Assembly (NCBI GenBank): GCA_014872815.1
Contig: WKFK01000012.1
Coordinates: forward strand, 372,001 to 436,000
Origin: Paracoccaceae bacterium
GTDB taxonomy: Bacteria > Pseudomonadota > Alphaproteobacteria > Rhodobacterales > Rhodobacteraceae
DNA length: 64,000 bases
Reading direction: 5' to 3'
A program made the position numbers and the translations under genes. Of this stretch, positions 25,165 to 33,998 are shown piece after piece. The stretch's first letter is position 1. Each line of letters opens with the position of its first letter. Under the pieces are notes generated by a model that was given only the letters and a program-made list of their open reading frames with translations, made no database searches and was not told the origin of the DNA.

Positions 25165-25833
25165 ATGGCTGAGCAGCTAAACTTTGACCTGCCCGTCCGG
25201 GCAGCCCTTGGGCGTGATGATTTCTTCGTCAGCCCAGCCAACGCCATGGCGCTTGGCCTGGTGGATCTGTGGCCCAACTGGGCGGGTGGCAAGCTGGTAC
25301 TTTCCGGCCCAGCTGGCGCGGGCAAAACCCACCTGACACAGGTCTGGGCCGCCCTCGCAAACGCACAAGTGGTTGCAGCCGCCGACCTCACCAAAGACGA
25401 TGTGCCCGCTTTGGCAAAGACCCCGGTCGCCGTGGAAGACGTGCATCTGATTGCCGACAAGCCAGACGCGCAAACCGCGCTCTTTCACCTGCACAATCTG
25501 ACTCTGGCAGAAGGCAACACGCTCTTGCTCACCGGCATAGGCGCGCCACTGCAATGGGGACTGACCCTGCCGGACCTCTTGTCCCGCATGCAGGGCACCA
25601 CCGTAGCCACATTGGACCAGCCGGACGACGTTTTATTGATGGCAGTGATGGCCAAACAGTTCGGCGACCGCCAACTGATGCCCACACCGGACGTTCTGAG
25701 CTACATCGCCAAACACATGGACCGCAGCTTTGCCAACCTTGCCCATGTGGTCGAGGCCCTGGATCAGCTGTCATTGAGCGAAAAACGCCCCATCACCAAG
25801 GCGCTCGCCAAACGCGTGCTTGAGCAAAAGTAA
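25165..25833 (+). CDS. hdaA: DnaA-related replication regulator (HdaA)
   Basis: 222 residues resembling the AAA+ part of DnaA but without the DNA-binding domain. The N-terminus carries QLNFDLP, a sliding-clamp-binding motif expected in Hda/HdaA, and Walker A GPAGAGKT (48-55) follows; RSFANLAHVVEALD is the DnaA-like sensor 2 region. HdaA with the beta clamp stimulates ATP hydrolysis by DnaA, preventing re-initiation. The gene sits 6 bp after perM and ahead of ppk1, the order commonly found in alphaproteobacteria, which supports the assignment. Confidence 0.9.
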   Translation: MAEQLNFDLPVRAALGRDDFFVSPANAMALGLVDLWPNWAGGKLVLSGPAGAGKTHLTQVWAALANAQVVAAADLTKDDVPALAKTPVAVEDVHLIADKPDAQTALFHLHNLTLAEGNTLLLTGIGAPLQWGLTLPDLLSRMQGTTVATLDQPDDVLLMAVMAKQFGDRQLMPTPDVLSYIAKHMDRSFANLAHVVEALDQLSLSEKRPITKALAKRVLEQK

Positions 25834-25931
25834 CGCCGCCGCGACACCCTGTCTTGCACGCCTCTCTGGACCCCCCGGCCATTCCCGCCTAAAGTCATCT
25901 TCTCGTTACCTGCCAATGGCATGAGAGTGAC

Positions 25932-28106
25932 ATGACCCAAGCTGACTTTCTGAAATCCGACTTCCCCGCCCCCGTTGAGCTGCCCGATCTGGATCGCAGC
26001 GGCCCTGACCGTTTCTTCAACCGTGAACTGAGCTGGCTCAGCTTCAACTGGCGTGTCTTGGAAGAAAGCGAAAACCCGCGTGTGCCTTTGCTGGAACGCC
26101 TACGCTTCCTGTCGATCTCCGCCACCAACCTAGATGAATTCTACACGGTCCGCGTGGCCGGACTGCGGGAGTTGGTCCGCGAAGGTCATAACAACCCGGC
26201 CCAAGACGGCCTGTCCCCCGCAGAACAGCTTGTCCTGATCAACGCCGACGCCCGCAACCTGTTGCAAGAACAACAACGCATGTTCAACAGCCTGCGCGAC
26301 GAGTTGGAAACCCAGAACATTCACATCCTGCAACGCGACGACCTCACCGAAGCAGACCGAGAGTTTCTCGCGGATGTCTTCATGAACCGCGTCTTTCCGA
26401 TGCTCTCGCCGCTGGCCATCGACCCGGCGCACCCCTTCCCGTTTATCCCCAACGCCGGCTTCTCTTTGGCGCTGCAACTGGAACGCAAAAAAAACAAACG
26501 CAGCCTCAAGGCGCTCTTACCGATCCCGCATCAGATCGACCGTTTTGTCTTCCTGCCCTCTCCCGACGGCACCTTACGCGCCTTGCCTCTTGAGGAACTT
26601 CTGATCCTGCATCTGGACAGCGTCTTCCCCGGCTATAAGGCCAAAGGCCACTGTGCCTTCCGCGTGTTGCGGGACAGCGATCTGGAGGTTGAAGACGAGG
26701 CCGAAGACCTTGTGCGTGAGTTTGAGGTGGCCCTAAAACGCCGCCGCCGTGGCGAAGTTGTGCGCCTGAAAATCACCGCCGACGCACCGACCAGTCTTAA
26801 AAAACTCATCATGGAAGAGCTTGAGGTCACCGGCGACGAAGTGGTCGACATCGACGGGATGATTGGCCTCGCGGATCTCAAAGAAATGGTGGTGGATGAC
26901 CGTCCAGACCTGCTGTGGCCGTCGTTCACACCGCGCGTGCCCGAACGCGTACAGGACTTTGACGGAGATATGTTTGCCGCCATCCGTCAGAAAGACATGC
27001 TGCTGCACCACCCCTATGAAACCTTCGACATGGTGGTGCGCTTCCTACAGCAGGCCGCGCGCGACCCCAATGTCGTGGCGATCAAACAGACACTCTATCG
27101 CACCTCTAAGCGTTCCCCGATTGTCGAAGCCCTTTGTGAGGCAGCCGAAGACGGCAAATCCGTCACGGCGTTGGTGGAACTCAAAGCCCGCTTTGACGAA
27201 GCCGCCAACATTCGCCAATCCCGTCGTCTGGAGCGCGCGGGCGCGCATGTGGTCTATGGCTTCTTGGATCTGAAAACCCACGCCAAAATCTCCACCGTGG
27301 TGCGCCGCGAAGGCGACAAGCTGGTGACCTATACCCACTACGGCACCGGCAACTACCACCCGATCACTGCGAAAATTTACACCGACGTCAGCCTGTTCAC
27401 CTGCGACGCCGCTCTGGGGCGCGACGCCAACCGCGTGTTCAACTATCTCTCAGGTTACGTCGAACCCGACACTCTGGAAAATCTCGCGATTTCCCCCATC
27501 AGCCTCAAACCAAAGCTGTTGGACCTGATTGCGCAAGAAGCCGAAAATGCCCGCGCCGGCAAACCTGCCGCGATCTGGGCCAAGATGAATTCGCTGGTCG
27601 AAGCCGAAGTCATTGACGCGCTGTATGCGGCCTCTGAAGCGGGTGTGAAAATCTCGTTGGTGGTACGCGGCATCTGCTGTCTGCGTCCGGGCATCAAAGG
27701 CCTGTCGGAAAACATCCGCGTGAAATCTGTGGTCGGTCGCTTTCTGGAGCACTCCCGCCTTGTATGCTTTGCCAATGGGCAGGACTTGCCCAACAAAAAG
27801 GCGCGGGTCTTCATGTCTTCTGCCGATTGGATGGGCCGCAATCTCAACCGCCGCGTGGAAACCCTCGTAGAAGTCAAAAACGCCACCGTTAAGGCGCAGA
27901 TCATGTCACAGGTCATGGCCGCCAACATGGCCGACGTAGCCCAAAGCTGGGTGATGAATGCCGACGGCAGTTTTGACCGCACACCGGTGCCTGAGGGCGA
28001 GTTTGCCTTCAATTGCCACCGCTTCTTTATGGAAAACCCATCGCTGTCCGGCCGTGGCTCTGCCGGGGCGTCCGATGTGCCCAAACTGACCCATACGGAT
28101 GATTGA
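25932..28106 (+). CDS. ppk1: Polyphosphate kinase 1
   Basis: 724 residues, normal length. PPK1 reversibly polymerises the gamma-phosphate of ATP into inorganic polyphosphate. RFFNRELSWLSFNWRVLEE marks the N-terminal domain, followed by the head domain and two PLD-like C-terminal domains. The autophosphorylated histidine is His469 in YTHYGTGNYHP; the second catalytic region includes GICCLRPGIKGLSENI and the AxxxxGRFLEHSR segment. ppx lies 66 bp downstream, so synthesis and hydrolysis of polyphosphate are co-located. No PhoB box was identified upstream. Confidence 0.97.
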   Translation: MTQADFLKSDFPAPVELPDLDRSGPDRFFNRELSWLSFNWRVLEESENPRVPLLERLRFLSISATNLDEFYTVRVAGLRELVREGHNNPAQDGLSPAEQLVLINADARNLLQEQQRMFNSLRDELETQNIHILQRDDLTEADREFLADVFMNRVFPMLSPLAIDPAHPFPFIPNAGFSLALQLERKKNKRSLKALLPIPHQIDRFVFLPSPDGTLRALPLEELLILHLDSVFPGYKAKGHCAFRVLRDSDLEVEDEAEDLVREFEVALKRRRRGEVVRLKITADAPTSLKKLIMEELEVTGDEVVDIDGMIGLADLKEMVVDDRPDLLWPSFTPRVPERVQDFDGDMFAAIRQKDMLLHHPYETFDMVVRFLQQAARDPNVVAIKQTLYRTSKRSPIVEALCEAAEDGKSVTALVELKARFDEAANIRQSRRLERAGAHVVYGFLDLKTHAKISTVVRREGDKLVTYTHYGTGNYHPITAKIYTDVSLFTCDAALGRDANRVFNYLSGYVEPDTLENLAISPISLKPKLLDLIAQEAENARAGKPAAIWAKMNSLVEAEVIDALYAASEAGVKISLVVRGICCLRPGIKGLSENIRVKSVVGRFLEHSRLVCFANGQDLPNKKARVFMSSADWMGRNLNRRVETLVEVKNATVKAQIMSQVMAANMADVAQSWVMNADGSFDRTPVPEGEFAFNCHRFFMENPSLSGRGSAGASDVPKLTHTDD

Positions 28107-28172
28107 CCCACTCCGCATTGCGGCGCAAACTTGCGCCGTGACGCCCAACTACCCCTGACGTAAGACGACCCT

Positions 28173-29708
28173 ATGCCCAACGATCCGCAGCAGGACATTA
28201 GCCTGTTTGAACGCCCGATTTTTGAAGACCTCGAGGCCCGCGCGCTGTCACGCGTCGGCGTGGTGGATGTGGGATCTAACTCCGTCCGTCTGGTGGTGTT
28301 TGATGGCGCGGCGCGCAGCCCGGCCTATTTCTACAACGAGAAAATCATGTGTGCCTTGGGCGCGGGCATCGCCGACACAGGCATGCTCAATCCCACAGGC
28401 CGTGAGCGTGCCTTGGCGGCCCTGTCGCGGTTTGCACGTCTGGCCGACTCGATGCGCCTGAACGGATTGACCGCCGTGGCCACCGCCGCCGTGCGCGAGG
28501 CCACCGACGGCCCGGATTTTTGCGCCGAAGTGCTCGCCAAAACCGGGGTGCATATTCACGTGATCGACGGCGCCGAAGAGGCCCGCCTGTCCGCGCAGGG
28601 CGTGCTCACCGGCTGGCCTGGGGCTTATGGTCTGATCTGCGATATTGGCGGTGCCTCCATGGAACTGGCCGAAATCAACGACGGTCAGGTCGGCAAACGC
28701 GTGACCTCTTCGCTCGGCCCGCTCAAACTGCGCGACGTCAAAGGCGGCAAAAAAGGCCGCCGCGCCTTCATCAACGACACGCTCGATGACCTCTACCAAC
28801 AGATGGGCAATCAGCGAAATCGCCTGTTTCTGGTGGGCGGCTCTTGGCGTGCCATTGCCCGCATCGACATGGAGCGCCGTGGCTATCCGCTCAAAGTGCT
28901 GCACGAATACCGCATGACGGCCACGTCCGTGCGCGACACCGCACGCTACATTCAGGAACACGACCCGGACGCGTTGCGTGCCCGCTGTGGTGTGTCCAGC
29001 TCACGTATGGCGCTGGTGCCCCTTGCCATTGAAGTGCTCAAAGGCGTGCTGCGCCGCTTCAAACCCCATGACATCGCCATCAGCTCCTATGGCATCCGCG
29101 AAGGCGTGCTTTATGAACAAATGCCGGATCGTATCCGAGAGCGGGATCCGCTGATCGAAGCCTGCCGCTTCATGGAAGCCAAGGACGCTCGCATCCCCGG
29201 CTTTGGCAAATCGCTCTACAAATTCATCTTTCCACTGTTCAAATCCGCCAAACCGGAACAACTGCGCCTGATCAAAGCCGCCTGTTACCTGCATGACGTG
29301 AGCTGGCGCGCGCATCCTGATTACCGTGCCGAAACCGTGTTTGACAGCACCACCCGCGCCAATCTGGGCGGCCTAAAACATGCAGAACGGGTCTTCCTCG
29401 GCCTGTCGCTCCTGCACCGCTACCGCAACAAGGCTGAAGGCACCCGATTTGAGGACCTCGCCCAGTTGCTCAACGAAAAAGAGCGCCATCAGGCGGAGGT
29501 GATCGGCAAAGCCATGCGCTTTGGCGCCATGTTGTGGCAACAAGATCGCGACAATATGGGCACGCTCAAGTACCACCCGAAAAAGGCCGAGTTGCATCTG
29601 AAACTGCCCACCTCCACAGGCCCGCTTTATGGCGAAGTGGCCGAGGCGCGCTTCAATGCTCTGGCCGGAGCGCTTGGTGCAACGCCCACGGTCCGCCTGA
29701 AAGACTGA
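28173..29708 (+). CDS. ppx: Exopolyphosphatase / pppGpp phosphohydrolase family
   Basis: 511 residues. The ASKHA fold is recognisable from VDVGSNSVRLVVFDG (about 30-44), the ATAAVREATDG motif, the IDGAEEARLSAQGVL segment and the second phosphate loop CDIGGASMELAEI. The C-terminal HD-like portion (LIKAACYLHDVSWRAHPDYRAE) completes the Ppx/GppA architecture. It removes terminal phosphates from polyphosphate or converts pppGpp to ppGpp; these cannot be separated by sequence alone, but the adjacent ppk1 favours exopolyphosphatase. Confidence 0.94.
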   Translation: MPNDPQQDISLFERPIFEDLEARALSRVGVVDVGSNSVRLVVFDGAARSPAYFYNEKIMCALGAGIADTGMLNPTGRERALAALSRFARLADSMRLNGLTAVATAAVREATDGPDFCAEVLAKTGVHIHVIDGAEEARLSAQGVLTGWPGAYGLICDIGGASMELAEINDGQVGKRVTSSLGPLKLRDVKGGKKGRRAFINDTLDDLYQQMGNQRNRLFLVGGSWRAIARIDMERRGYPLKVLHEYRMTATSVRDTARYIQEHDPDALRARCGVSSSRMALVPLAIEVLKGVLRRFKPHDIAISSYGIREGVLYEQMPDRIRERDPLIEACRFMEAKDARIPGFGKSLYKFIFPLFKSAKPEQLRLIKAACYLHDVSWRAHPDYRAETVFDSTTRANLGGLKHAERVFLGLSLLHRYRNKAEGTRFEDLAQLLNEKERHQAEVIGKAMRFGAMLWQQDRDNMGTLKYHPKKAELHLKLPTSTGPLYGEVAEARFNALAGALGATPTVRLKD

Positions 29709-29723
29709 GCCCCTACAACAGCC

Positions 29724-30095
29724 CTATAGTTCAACGCCACCGGAGGCCTCATCGTCCACCGGAGTGCCGATTTCGGCAGGGGTTTTCTTGCGCATTATGA
29801 TGTCGCCATTGGGCAGCATTTCCGGCGCGTGATAACTGCTCCAATCCTCCACCTTAGAGAACACCGCCCCCAGTTTTGGCCCCATCTCCTCCAGGAAGCT
29901 CTGCAACCCAGGCCCAATTTCATCCATCAACGACGTGAACTCATCCAGCGTGGGGGCAATCTCGTCCTGCAACCCCTTCAGGAACAGCTCCATGCCTTCG
30001 GCCATCAAACTGCGGCCGGTCTCTTCTTCGGCTGAGGCAAACCCCACAGGCACACAGAGCCCCACAATCACAGCGCAGGTTTTCAAGAGTTTCAC
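29724..30095 (-). CDS. Small exported protein of unknown function
   Basis: 123 residues with a signal peptide (GFASAEE cleavage region). The mature part is acidic, amphipathic and probably helical in its first half (LMAEGMELFLKGLQDEIAPTLDEFTSLMDEIGPGLQSFLEEMGPKL), then LPNGDIIMRKK and an acidic tail. No enzyme motif is visible. Small proteins with this helical pattern and LPNGDIIMRKKTP ending are familiar from Roseobacter genomes, but I know no assigned function. It is convergent with ppx, 15 bp apart, and is the last gene in the minus-strand run from the endonuclease-like gene. Confidence 0.75.
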   Translation of the reverse strand: MKLLKTCAVIVGLCVPVGFASAEEETGRSLMAEGMELFLKGLQDEIAPTLDEFTSLMDEIGPGLQSFLEEMGPKLGAVFSKVEDWSSYHAPEMLPNGDIIMRKKTPAEIGTPVDDEASGGVEL

Positions 30096-30118
30096 GGGCT
30101 ACCCCTCCCAAACACAGG

Positions 30119-31144
30119 TCAAATATCGATGTCCAAAACCACTGGGAAGTGATCTGACGCCGTCAACAACGCCTCACGCAGTTCCGGCACCTCCCAGCAT
30201 GTATGATCTTCAAACGGATGCCAAATCCGCCAGCGCGGGTTTGCCGATCGCAGTTTCTCTGACACCATAATGTAATCCAACAACGCGTTCAGATACCGCC
30301 CTTCGCGCTCAATATGAAACCGCGCCGTGGTGGGTTGCGCCGCCAGCTTATGGCGCAGCGCCATTTCCGCGTGCGGATCATACATGCGCGGGCTGCTGTT
30401 GCTGCCCAGCAGGATTTCCACGGAAGACCGCCCAAACAAGTCCTCAAAAGCATCCAAGCCGGGCCCGTCGTTCAAATCGCCCAGCAGGATCACATCTTCA
30501 CCCGCAGCCAACTCTTCATCGATACGCCGCCGCAACCAAATCGCCTGCGCCAGTTGCTTGCGGCGGTTGGCGATGGAGATCTTCATGACCTCATCCCGGT
30601 TGCGGGCACCATGTGGCGCCTTGGACTTCAGGTGTGCGCCGATCAGCCGGAGCTGGCGCCCGCCTGCCGTGGTGACATCCAGCTCCAGAGGCGGCTTGGA
30701 GAACATCACCAGATCCTCTTTCGCGTCCACATCCAGATCCAACCGCAAGGTGCCGTCAAACCGTGGCGCGCCATTGGCGCCCTCCTGCCCGGTTGGCACA
30801 CCGCGCGGATCATGCTCGGGCGTCAAAGCGTCCGGATCATAGAGCAGCGCAATTTCCTGCTGTGTATTATTGGCAAACCCCAACACCGCCTTGTTCGCCC
30901 GCACCTCAAAAGCCGCGGCAAACCGCTCCAGCGCCAGCACCGTATCGCGTTTACTGCCTTGGTCTGGCGCCTCTACCACCATCACCGCGTCCGCATCCAG
31001 CGCGGCGAACACCGTCCCCACGGCCTCAAGTTGCTGTGCGCGTGTCACACCCTGACGGCCAGACCAGCCGTCATCCATCAACACCTGATTTTGATCATCA
31101 AACAGGCTTGAGAACCACTCCACGTTATACGTGGCGATCCGCAT
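30119..31144 (-). CDS. Endonuclease/exonuclease/phosphatase-fold protein
   Basis: 341 residues. The EEP fold is marked by MRIATYNVEWFSSLFDD, the catalytic ILLGDLNDGPGLDAFE segment (Asp and Asn of the active site) and the terminal ASDHFPVVLDI (Asp-His pair). Members hydrolyse phosphodiester bonds in DNA, RNA, lipids or small phosphates using a divalent metal; substrate unknown. There is no signal peptide. The ATG at 31144 overlaps the stop of the upstream J-domain gene (ATGA), so the two are translated together. Confidence 0.85.
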   Translation of the reverse strand: MRIATYNVEWFSSLFDDQNQVLMDDGWSGRQGVTRAQQLEAVGTVFAALDADAVMVVEAPDQGSKRDTVLALERFAAAFEVRANKAVLGFANNTQQEIALLYDPDALTPEHDPRGVPTGQEGANGAPRFDGTLRLDLDVDAKEDLVMFSKPPLELDVTTAGGRQLRLIGAHLKSKAPHGARNRDEVMKISIANRRKQLAQAIWLRRRIDEELAAGEDVILLGDLNDGPGLDAFEDLFGRSSVEILLGSNSSPRMYDPHAEMALRHKLAAQPTTARFHIEREGRYLNALLDYIMVSEKLRSANPRWRIWHPFEDHTCWEVPELREALLTASDHFPVVLDIDI

Positions 31145-31821
31145 CACGCCGCCTCGTTGATCTGATCCCAGGCGCGATTGATATCAATCATGCGCTTCTC
31201 GGCAATCTTTACCGCCTCTTCCGGCACGCCACGGGCAATCATCGCGTCCGGATGGGTCTCCCGCACCAAACGCCGCCACTCTTTGCGAATGTCCTCCATC
31301 GGCGTTTCTGGCGTTACGCCAAGCACCGTATAAGGATCGGCTTCTGCATCCGGCACAAACCGCGCGCGCATCGCTTTGAACGCATGGTCCTCCACACCAA
31401 GGATCTCCGCCACGCGCGCGAGGAAGGCATCCTCATTAGGGTGATACTCCCCATCCGCCACCGCGATGTGAAACAACCCTTCCATCAGGTCGTCAGGCCG
31501 GCCGAGCACCGCACCGAACATGCCCTTGATGCGCGCGGCATATTCCTCAAATCCCGCAACATCCTGACGCGCCATATTGAAGACCTTGGCCGCATTGGCC
31601 TCGTCTTTCTGCGCAATCTGAAACACCTCACGAAACGCGGTCACTTCGTCCCGTGTCACCAACCCGTCAGCCTTGGCCATCTTCGCGCCCAGCGCAATAA
31701 CAGCAATGGTAAAAGCCACCGAGCGTTCTGGCGGCGCACGCAGATGATCAAACACCGTCGAAAGCGACTCGCCCTGACTGAGTGCGGATAAGGCTTGGGA
31801 AATACGGGACCAAATCGACAT
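31144..31821 (-). CDS. TerB and J-domain protein (DjlA-like)
   Basis: 225 residues: an N-terminal TerB-like helical domain (about 35-150, with AKADGLVTRDEVTAFREVF and ADGEYHPNEDAFLARVAEILG, both showing the acidic metal-binding pattern) and a C-terminal J domain containing the HPD tripeptide in VRETHPDAMI, which stimulates DnaK ATPase. The N-terminal helix is amphipathic rather than clearly membrane-spanning, unlike enterobacterial DjlA. The role is presumably as a DnaK co-chaperone. It is the first gene of an overlapping pair with the EEP protein. Confidence 0.88.
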   Translation of the reverse strand: MSIWSRISQALSALSQGESLSTVFDHLRAPPERSVAFTIAVIALGAKMAKADGLVTRDEVTAFREVFQIAQKDEANAAKVFNMARQDVAGFEEYAARIKGMFGAVLGRPDDLMEGLFHIAVADGEYHPNEDAFLARVAEILGVEDHAFKAMRARFVPDAEADPYTVLGVTPETPMEDIRKEWRRLVRETHPDAMIARGVPEEAVKIAEKRMIDINRAWDQINEAA

Positions 31822-31863
31822 GGCGTCACCTTAGCGGTTCTTTGGGGAATGGCTAGTGCCGCA

Positions 31864-32340
31864 TCACAACCGCTTTTGCAACAACACCAAATCCATCCAG
31901 CGCTCAAATTTGCGGCCCACTTCCGGCATTCGCCCCACTTCGACAAAACCCATCGCCTTGTGAAACGCTATTCCCGCGCTGTTTTCGCCGCCAACGCCCG
32001 CGACCAAAACATGTACGTTCCGATCCTGGGCTTCGGCTTCCAATGCTGCCATCAGCTTACGGCCAACGCCTTTGCCCCGTGCGGCTTCGTCCAAGTAGAT
32101 CGTATGCTCCATCGTATGGACATAGCCCGACCCACCGCGAAACGGACCAAAGGTGGCAAACCCCACCACCTCGCGGTCTAATTCGGCCACCACATACACC
32201 GCGTCTGAGGCAATCGCCGCTTTGAGCGCGCCCAGGTCTTTCTCCACTGTGTTAAACGTGCTGACACCATCCCGGATTTCGCGGTTCCAGATCGCCGCAA
32301 TCGCGCCGGCATCTGCCGATGTCGCGTCGCGCAGGATCAC
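31864..32340 (-). CDS. GNAT acetyltransferase of the phosphinothricin acetyltransferase family
   Basis: 158 residues. MILRDATSADAGAIAAIWNREIRDGVSTFNTVEK is the typical opening of the PAT/MnaT/YwnH group, VVGFATFGPFRGGSGYVHTMEHTIYLDEAARGKGVGRKLM contains the acetyl-CoA site, and FHKAMGFVEVGRMPEVGRKFERWMDLVLLQ the characteristic end. Members acetylate phosphinothricin, methionine sulfone or sulfoximine and related amino acids; resistance should not be inferred without assay. The start overlaps the upstream VOC gene (ATGA). Confidence 0.88.
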   Translation of the reverse strand: MILRDATSADAGAIAAIWNREIRDGVSTFNTVEKDLGALKAAIASDAVYVVAELDREVVGFATFGPFRGGSGYVHTMEHTIYLDEAARGKGVGRKLMAALEAEAQDRNVHVLVAGVGGENSAGIAFHKAMGFVEVGRMPEVGRKFERWMDLVLLQKRL

Positions 32341-32942
32341 CGCAAAACCCGTCGTCCATGAGGTGTATCAAAGGTCGCCTGCAACGCGGGCGCGCCCGCG
32401 ACATACTCCACCCTTGGATCGTCCAGCCCAACACTGGCCTGCAAGGTCTCTGCCTCCGGATGCGCCACCTCAAGCTGCACCAGCGCCACACCGGAAGGTT
32501 TCAATATCTCCGCTGGCGTCACCACCACATCCCACTGAATGAGCGCCGGAAACCGGTTGTCAAACGGAAGCACGCCACTGTCCGGCACGGCCATCCGCCA
32601 CCGCAAATCCCCGCGGGTTAGATGCACCACTTTACCTGCATCCACATCCAGCCGCGCCAATTCCGCGTCCATATCATCGGTCCGGCAAATCCAGTTTCCC
32701 AACCGTGGCGCGCCTTCCAAACGGTCCAAATCAAACCAGCGCGGATAGGGTAAGTCCGCCGCTGCAGGATTCGCTGCAATCGCTTCCAAATACAGCCCGT
32801 CTGCCAGACCAATCAATTGATTATGCGTGCCAAAATGCGCGTGCTCACCCCCCGGCCCCATCTTCACGCCCAGCGCCGTTTCCACATGCGCCACCGCCTC
32901 TGCCAGCGTTTCGCCCGCCACCGCCAAATGGTCCAGTTCCAT
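32337..32942 (-). CDS. VOC-superfamily (glyoxalase-like) protein
   Basis: 201 residues. MELDHLAVAGETLAEAVAHVETALGV is the standard opening of a glyoxalase-like domain, with His5 in the metal-ligand position; HAHFGTHNQLIGLADGLYLEAIAANP follows. The second half is a more diverged VOC module. VOC proteins include isomerases, dioxygenases and binding proteins; the substrate is unknown. It is the first gene of a two-gene overlapping unit with the GNAT protein, a pairing that suggests action on the same small molecule but does not identify it. Confidence 0.8.
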   Translation of the reverse strand: MELDHLAVAGETLAEAVAHVETALGVKMGPGGEHAHFGTHNQLIGLADGLYLEAIAANPAAADLPYPRWFDLDRLEGAPRLGNWICRTDDMDAELARLDVDAGKVVHLTRGDLRWRMAVPDSGVLPFDNRFPALIQWDVVVTPAEILKPSGVALVQLEVAHPEAETLQASVGLDDPRVEYVAGAPALQATFDTPHGRRVLR

Positions 32943-33285
32943 GCCTCACTCCCCTTCAAAGTCGCACTACGCCATGCGATCCATGTCTCGATTTGTCAGT
33001 TTTATTGCCTCTTAACCAAATATGGTGATTGGGAACTGTTGCTAAACAGTGCCCGCCAAATAATCATACAGTCGACCAAGTGCCATACGAGTGTTTGAAA
33101 GTGGCTTGGCCTGAGCAGACCGCAACAGCAACTCAAACTTTGCTCAAAGATACGTATAAGTAGACAGCGTCAAATGACTATGGTTAACTATTTGTCAATC
33201 GGGGAGTTAGGAGGATACTCTTGTTTCCGACCTCAAAACTCGCTCATCTTTGCCACACTTTAGAAAACAAGCTTGAGACATCGAA
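32943..33285. other. Intergenic region upstream of the VOC and tail-collar genes
   Basis: About 340 bp, AT-richer than average, between divergent genes. It contains no open frame with a ribosome site and no recognisable RNA. Promoters for both flanking genes presumably lie here. Confidence 0.5.
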
Positions 33286-33939
33286 ATGAATTACTTGAGA
33301 AAAATTTTATCCCAAACGGCCGCGGCGGCCTTTCTTTTGACAGCTGGAATCCTAGGCACACCTCATTCTGCCCAAGCACAATCTGAGCCTTTCCTTGGGC
33401 AAGTATCATTGTTCGGGTTCAATTTTTGTCCAAGAGGATGGGCCGCAGCCGAGGGCCAACTGCTGCCAATCTCGAGCAATTCCGCTCTATTTTCTCTCTT
33501 CGGCACGATCTATGGCGGTGACGGGCGCACAACATTTGCGCTTCCGGATTTGCGGGGGCGCGTGCCATTGCACCACGGAGCAGGCCCCGGGCTGAGCAAT
33601 TTGCGCCAAGGTTCAAGAGGGGGCGCCGAAACGCACACCATGACAGTGGCGGAAATGCCGTCACACAATCACATGGTCAACGCCAACAATGGCCAGGGCC
33701 CGAATGGCTTCGCAGATCGAAAAGGTCCAGCAAACGATTTCCTTGGGTCTCCCAGCTACAATGATCCAACAAACCCAGCCGAGGACATTTATATCTATTC
33801 AGATCATGATCCGACTGTTCAGATGGATCCGCGCATGATCGCAAATACAGGCGGGAATGTCGCGTTTAACATTCGCGACCCATATTTGACTATGAATTGG
33901 TGTGTCGCGCTACAAGGCATCTTCCCGTCGCGTAGCTAA
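33286..33939 (+). CDS. Exported phage tail-collar-domain protein (microcystin-dependent protein-like)
   Basis: 217 residues: a signal peptide (ending SAQAQ), then a tail-collar domain in the order EPFLGQVSLFGFNFCPRGWAAAEGQLLPIS, SNSALFSLFGTIYGGDGRTTFALPDLRGR, VPLHHGAGPGLSN and GGAETHTMTVAEMPSHNH, and the closing NWCVALQGIFPSR. These are the hallmark motifs of the collar/MdpB family. Such proteins in phages form tail-tip collars; bacterial MdpB-like copies are cell-surface or secreted proteins of unclear function and usually occur in groups of three. Here it is solitary, has a signal peptide, and no other phage gene is nearby. Confidence 0.88.
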   Translation: MNYLRKILSQTAAAAFLLTAGILGTPHSAQAQSEPFLGQVSLFGFNFCPRGWAAAEGQLLPISSNSALFSLFGTIYGGDGRTTFALPDLRGRVPLHHGAGPGLSNLRQGSRGGAETHTMTVAEMPSHNHMVNANNGQGPNGFADRKGPANDFLGSPSYNDPTNPAEDIYIYSDHDPTVQMDPRMIANTGGNVAFNIRDPYLTMNWCVALQGIFPSRS

Positions 33940-33967
33940 TTCTCACAGTGGAACAATGGTTTCATTG

Positions 33968-33998
33968 AGGGGTGGGGATTTCCCACCCTTCAGTTTTT
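33968..33998 (+). terminator. Rho-independent terminator of the tail-collar gene
   Basis: Perfect 7-bp stem GGGTGGG/CCCACCC with the loop GATTT, followed by CAGTTTTTTA. It sits 29 bp after the stop and abuts the convergent mutase gene. Confidence 0.8.
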
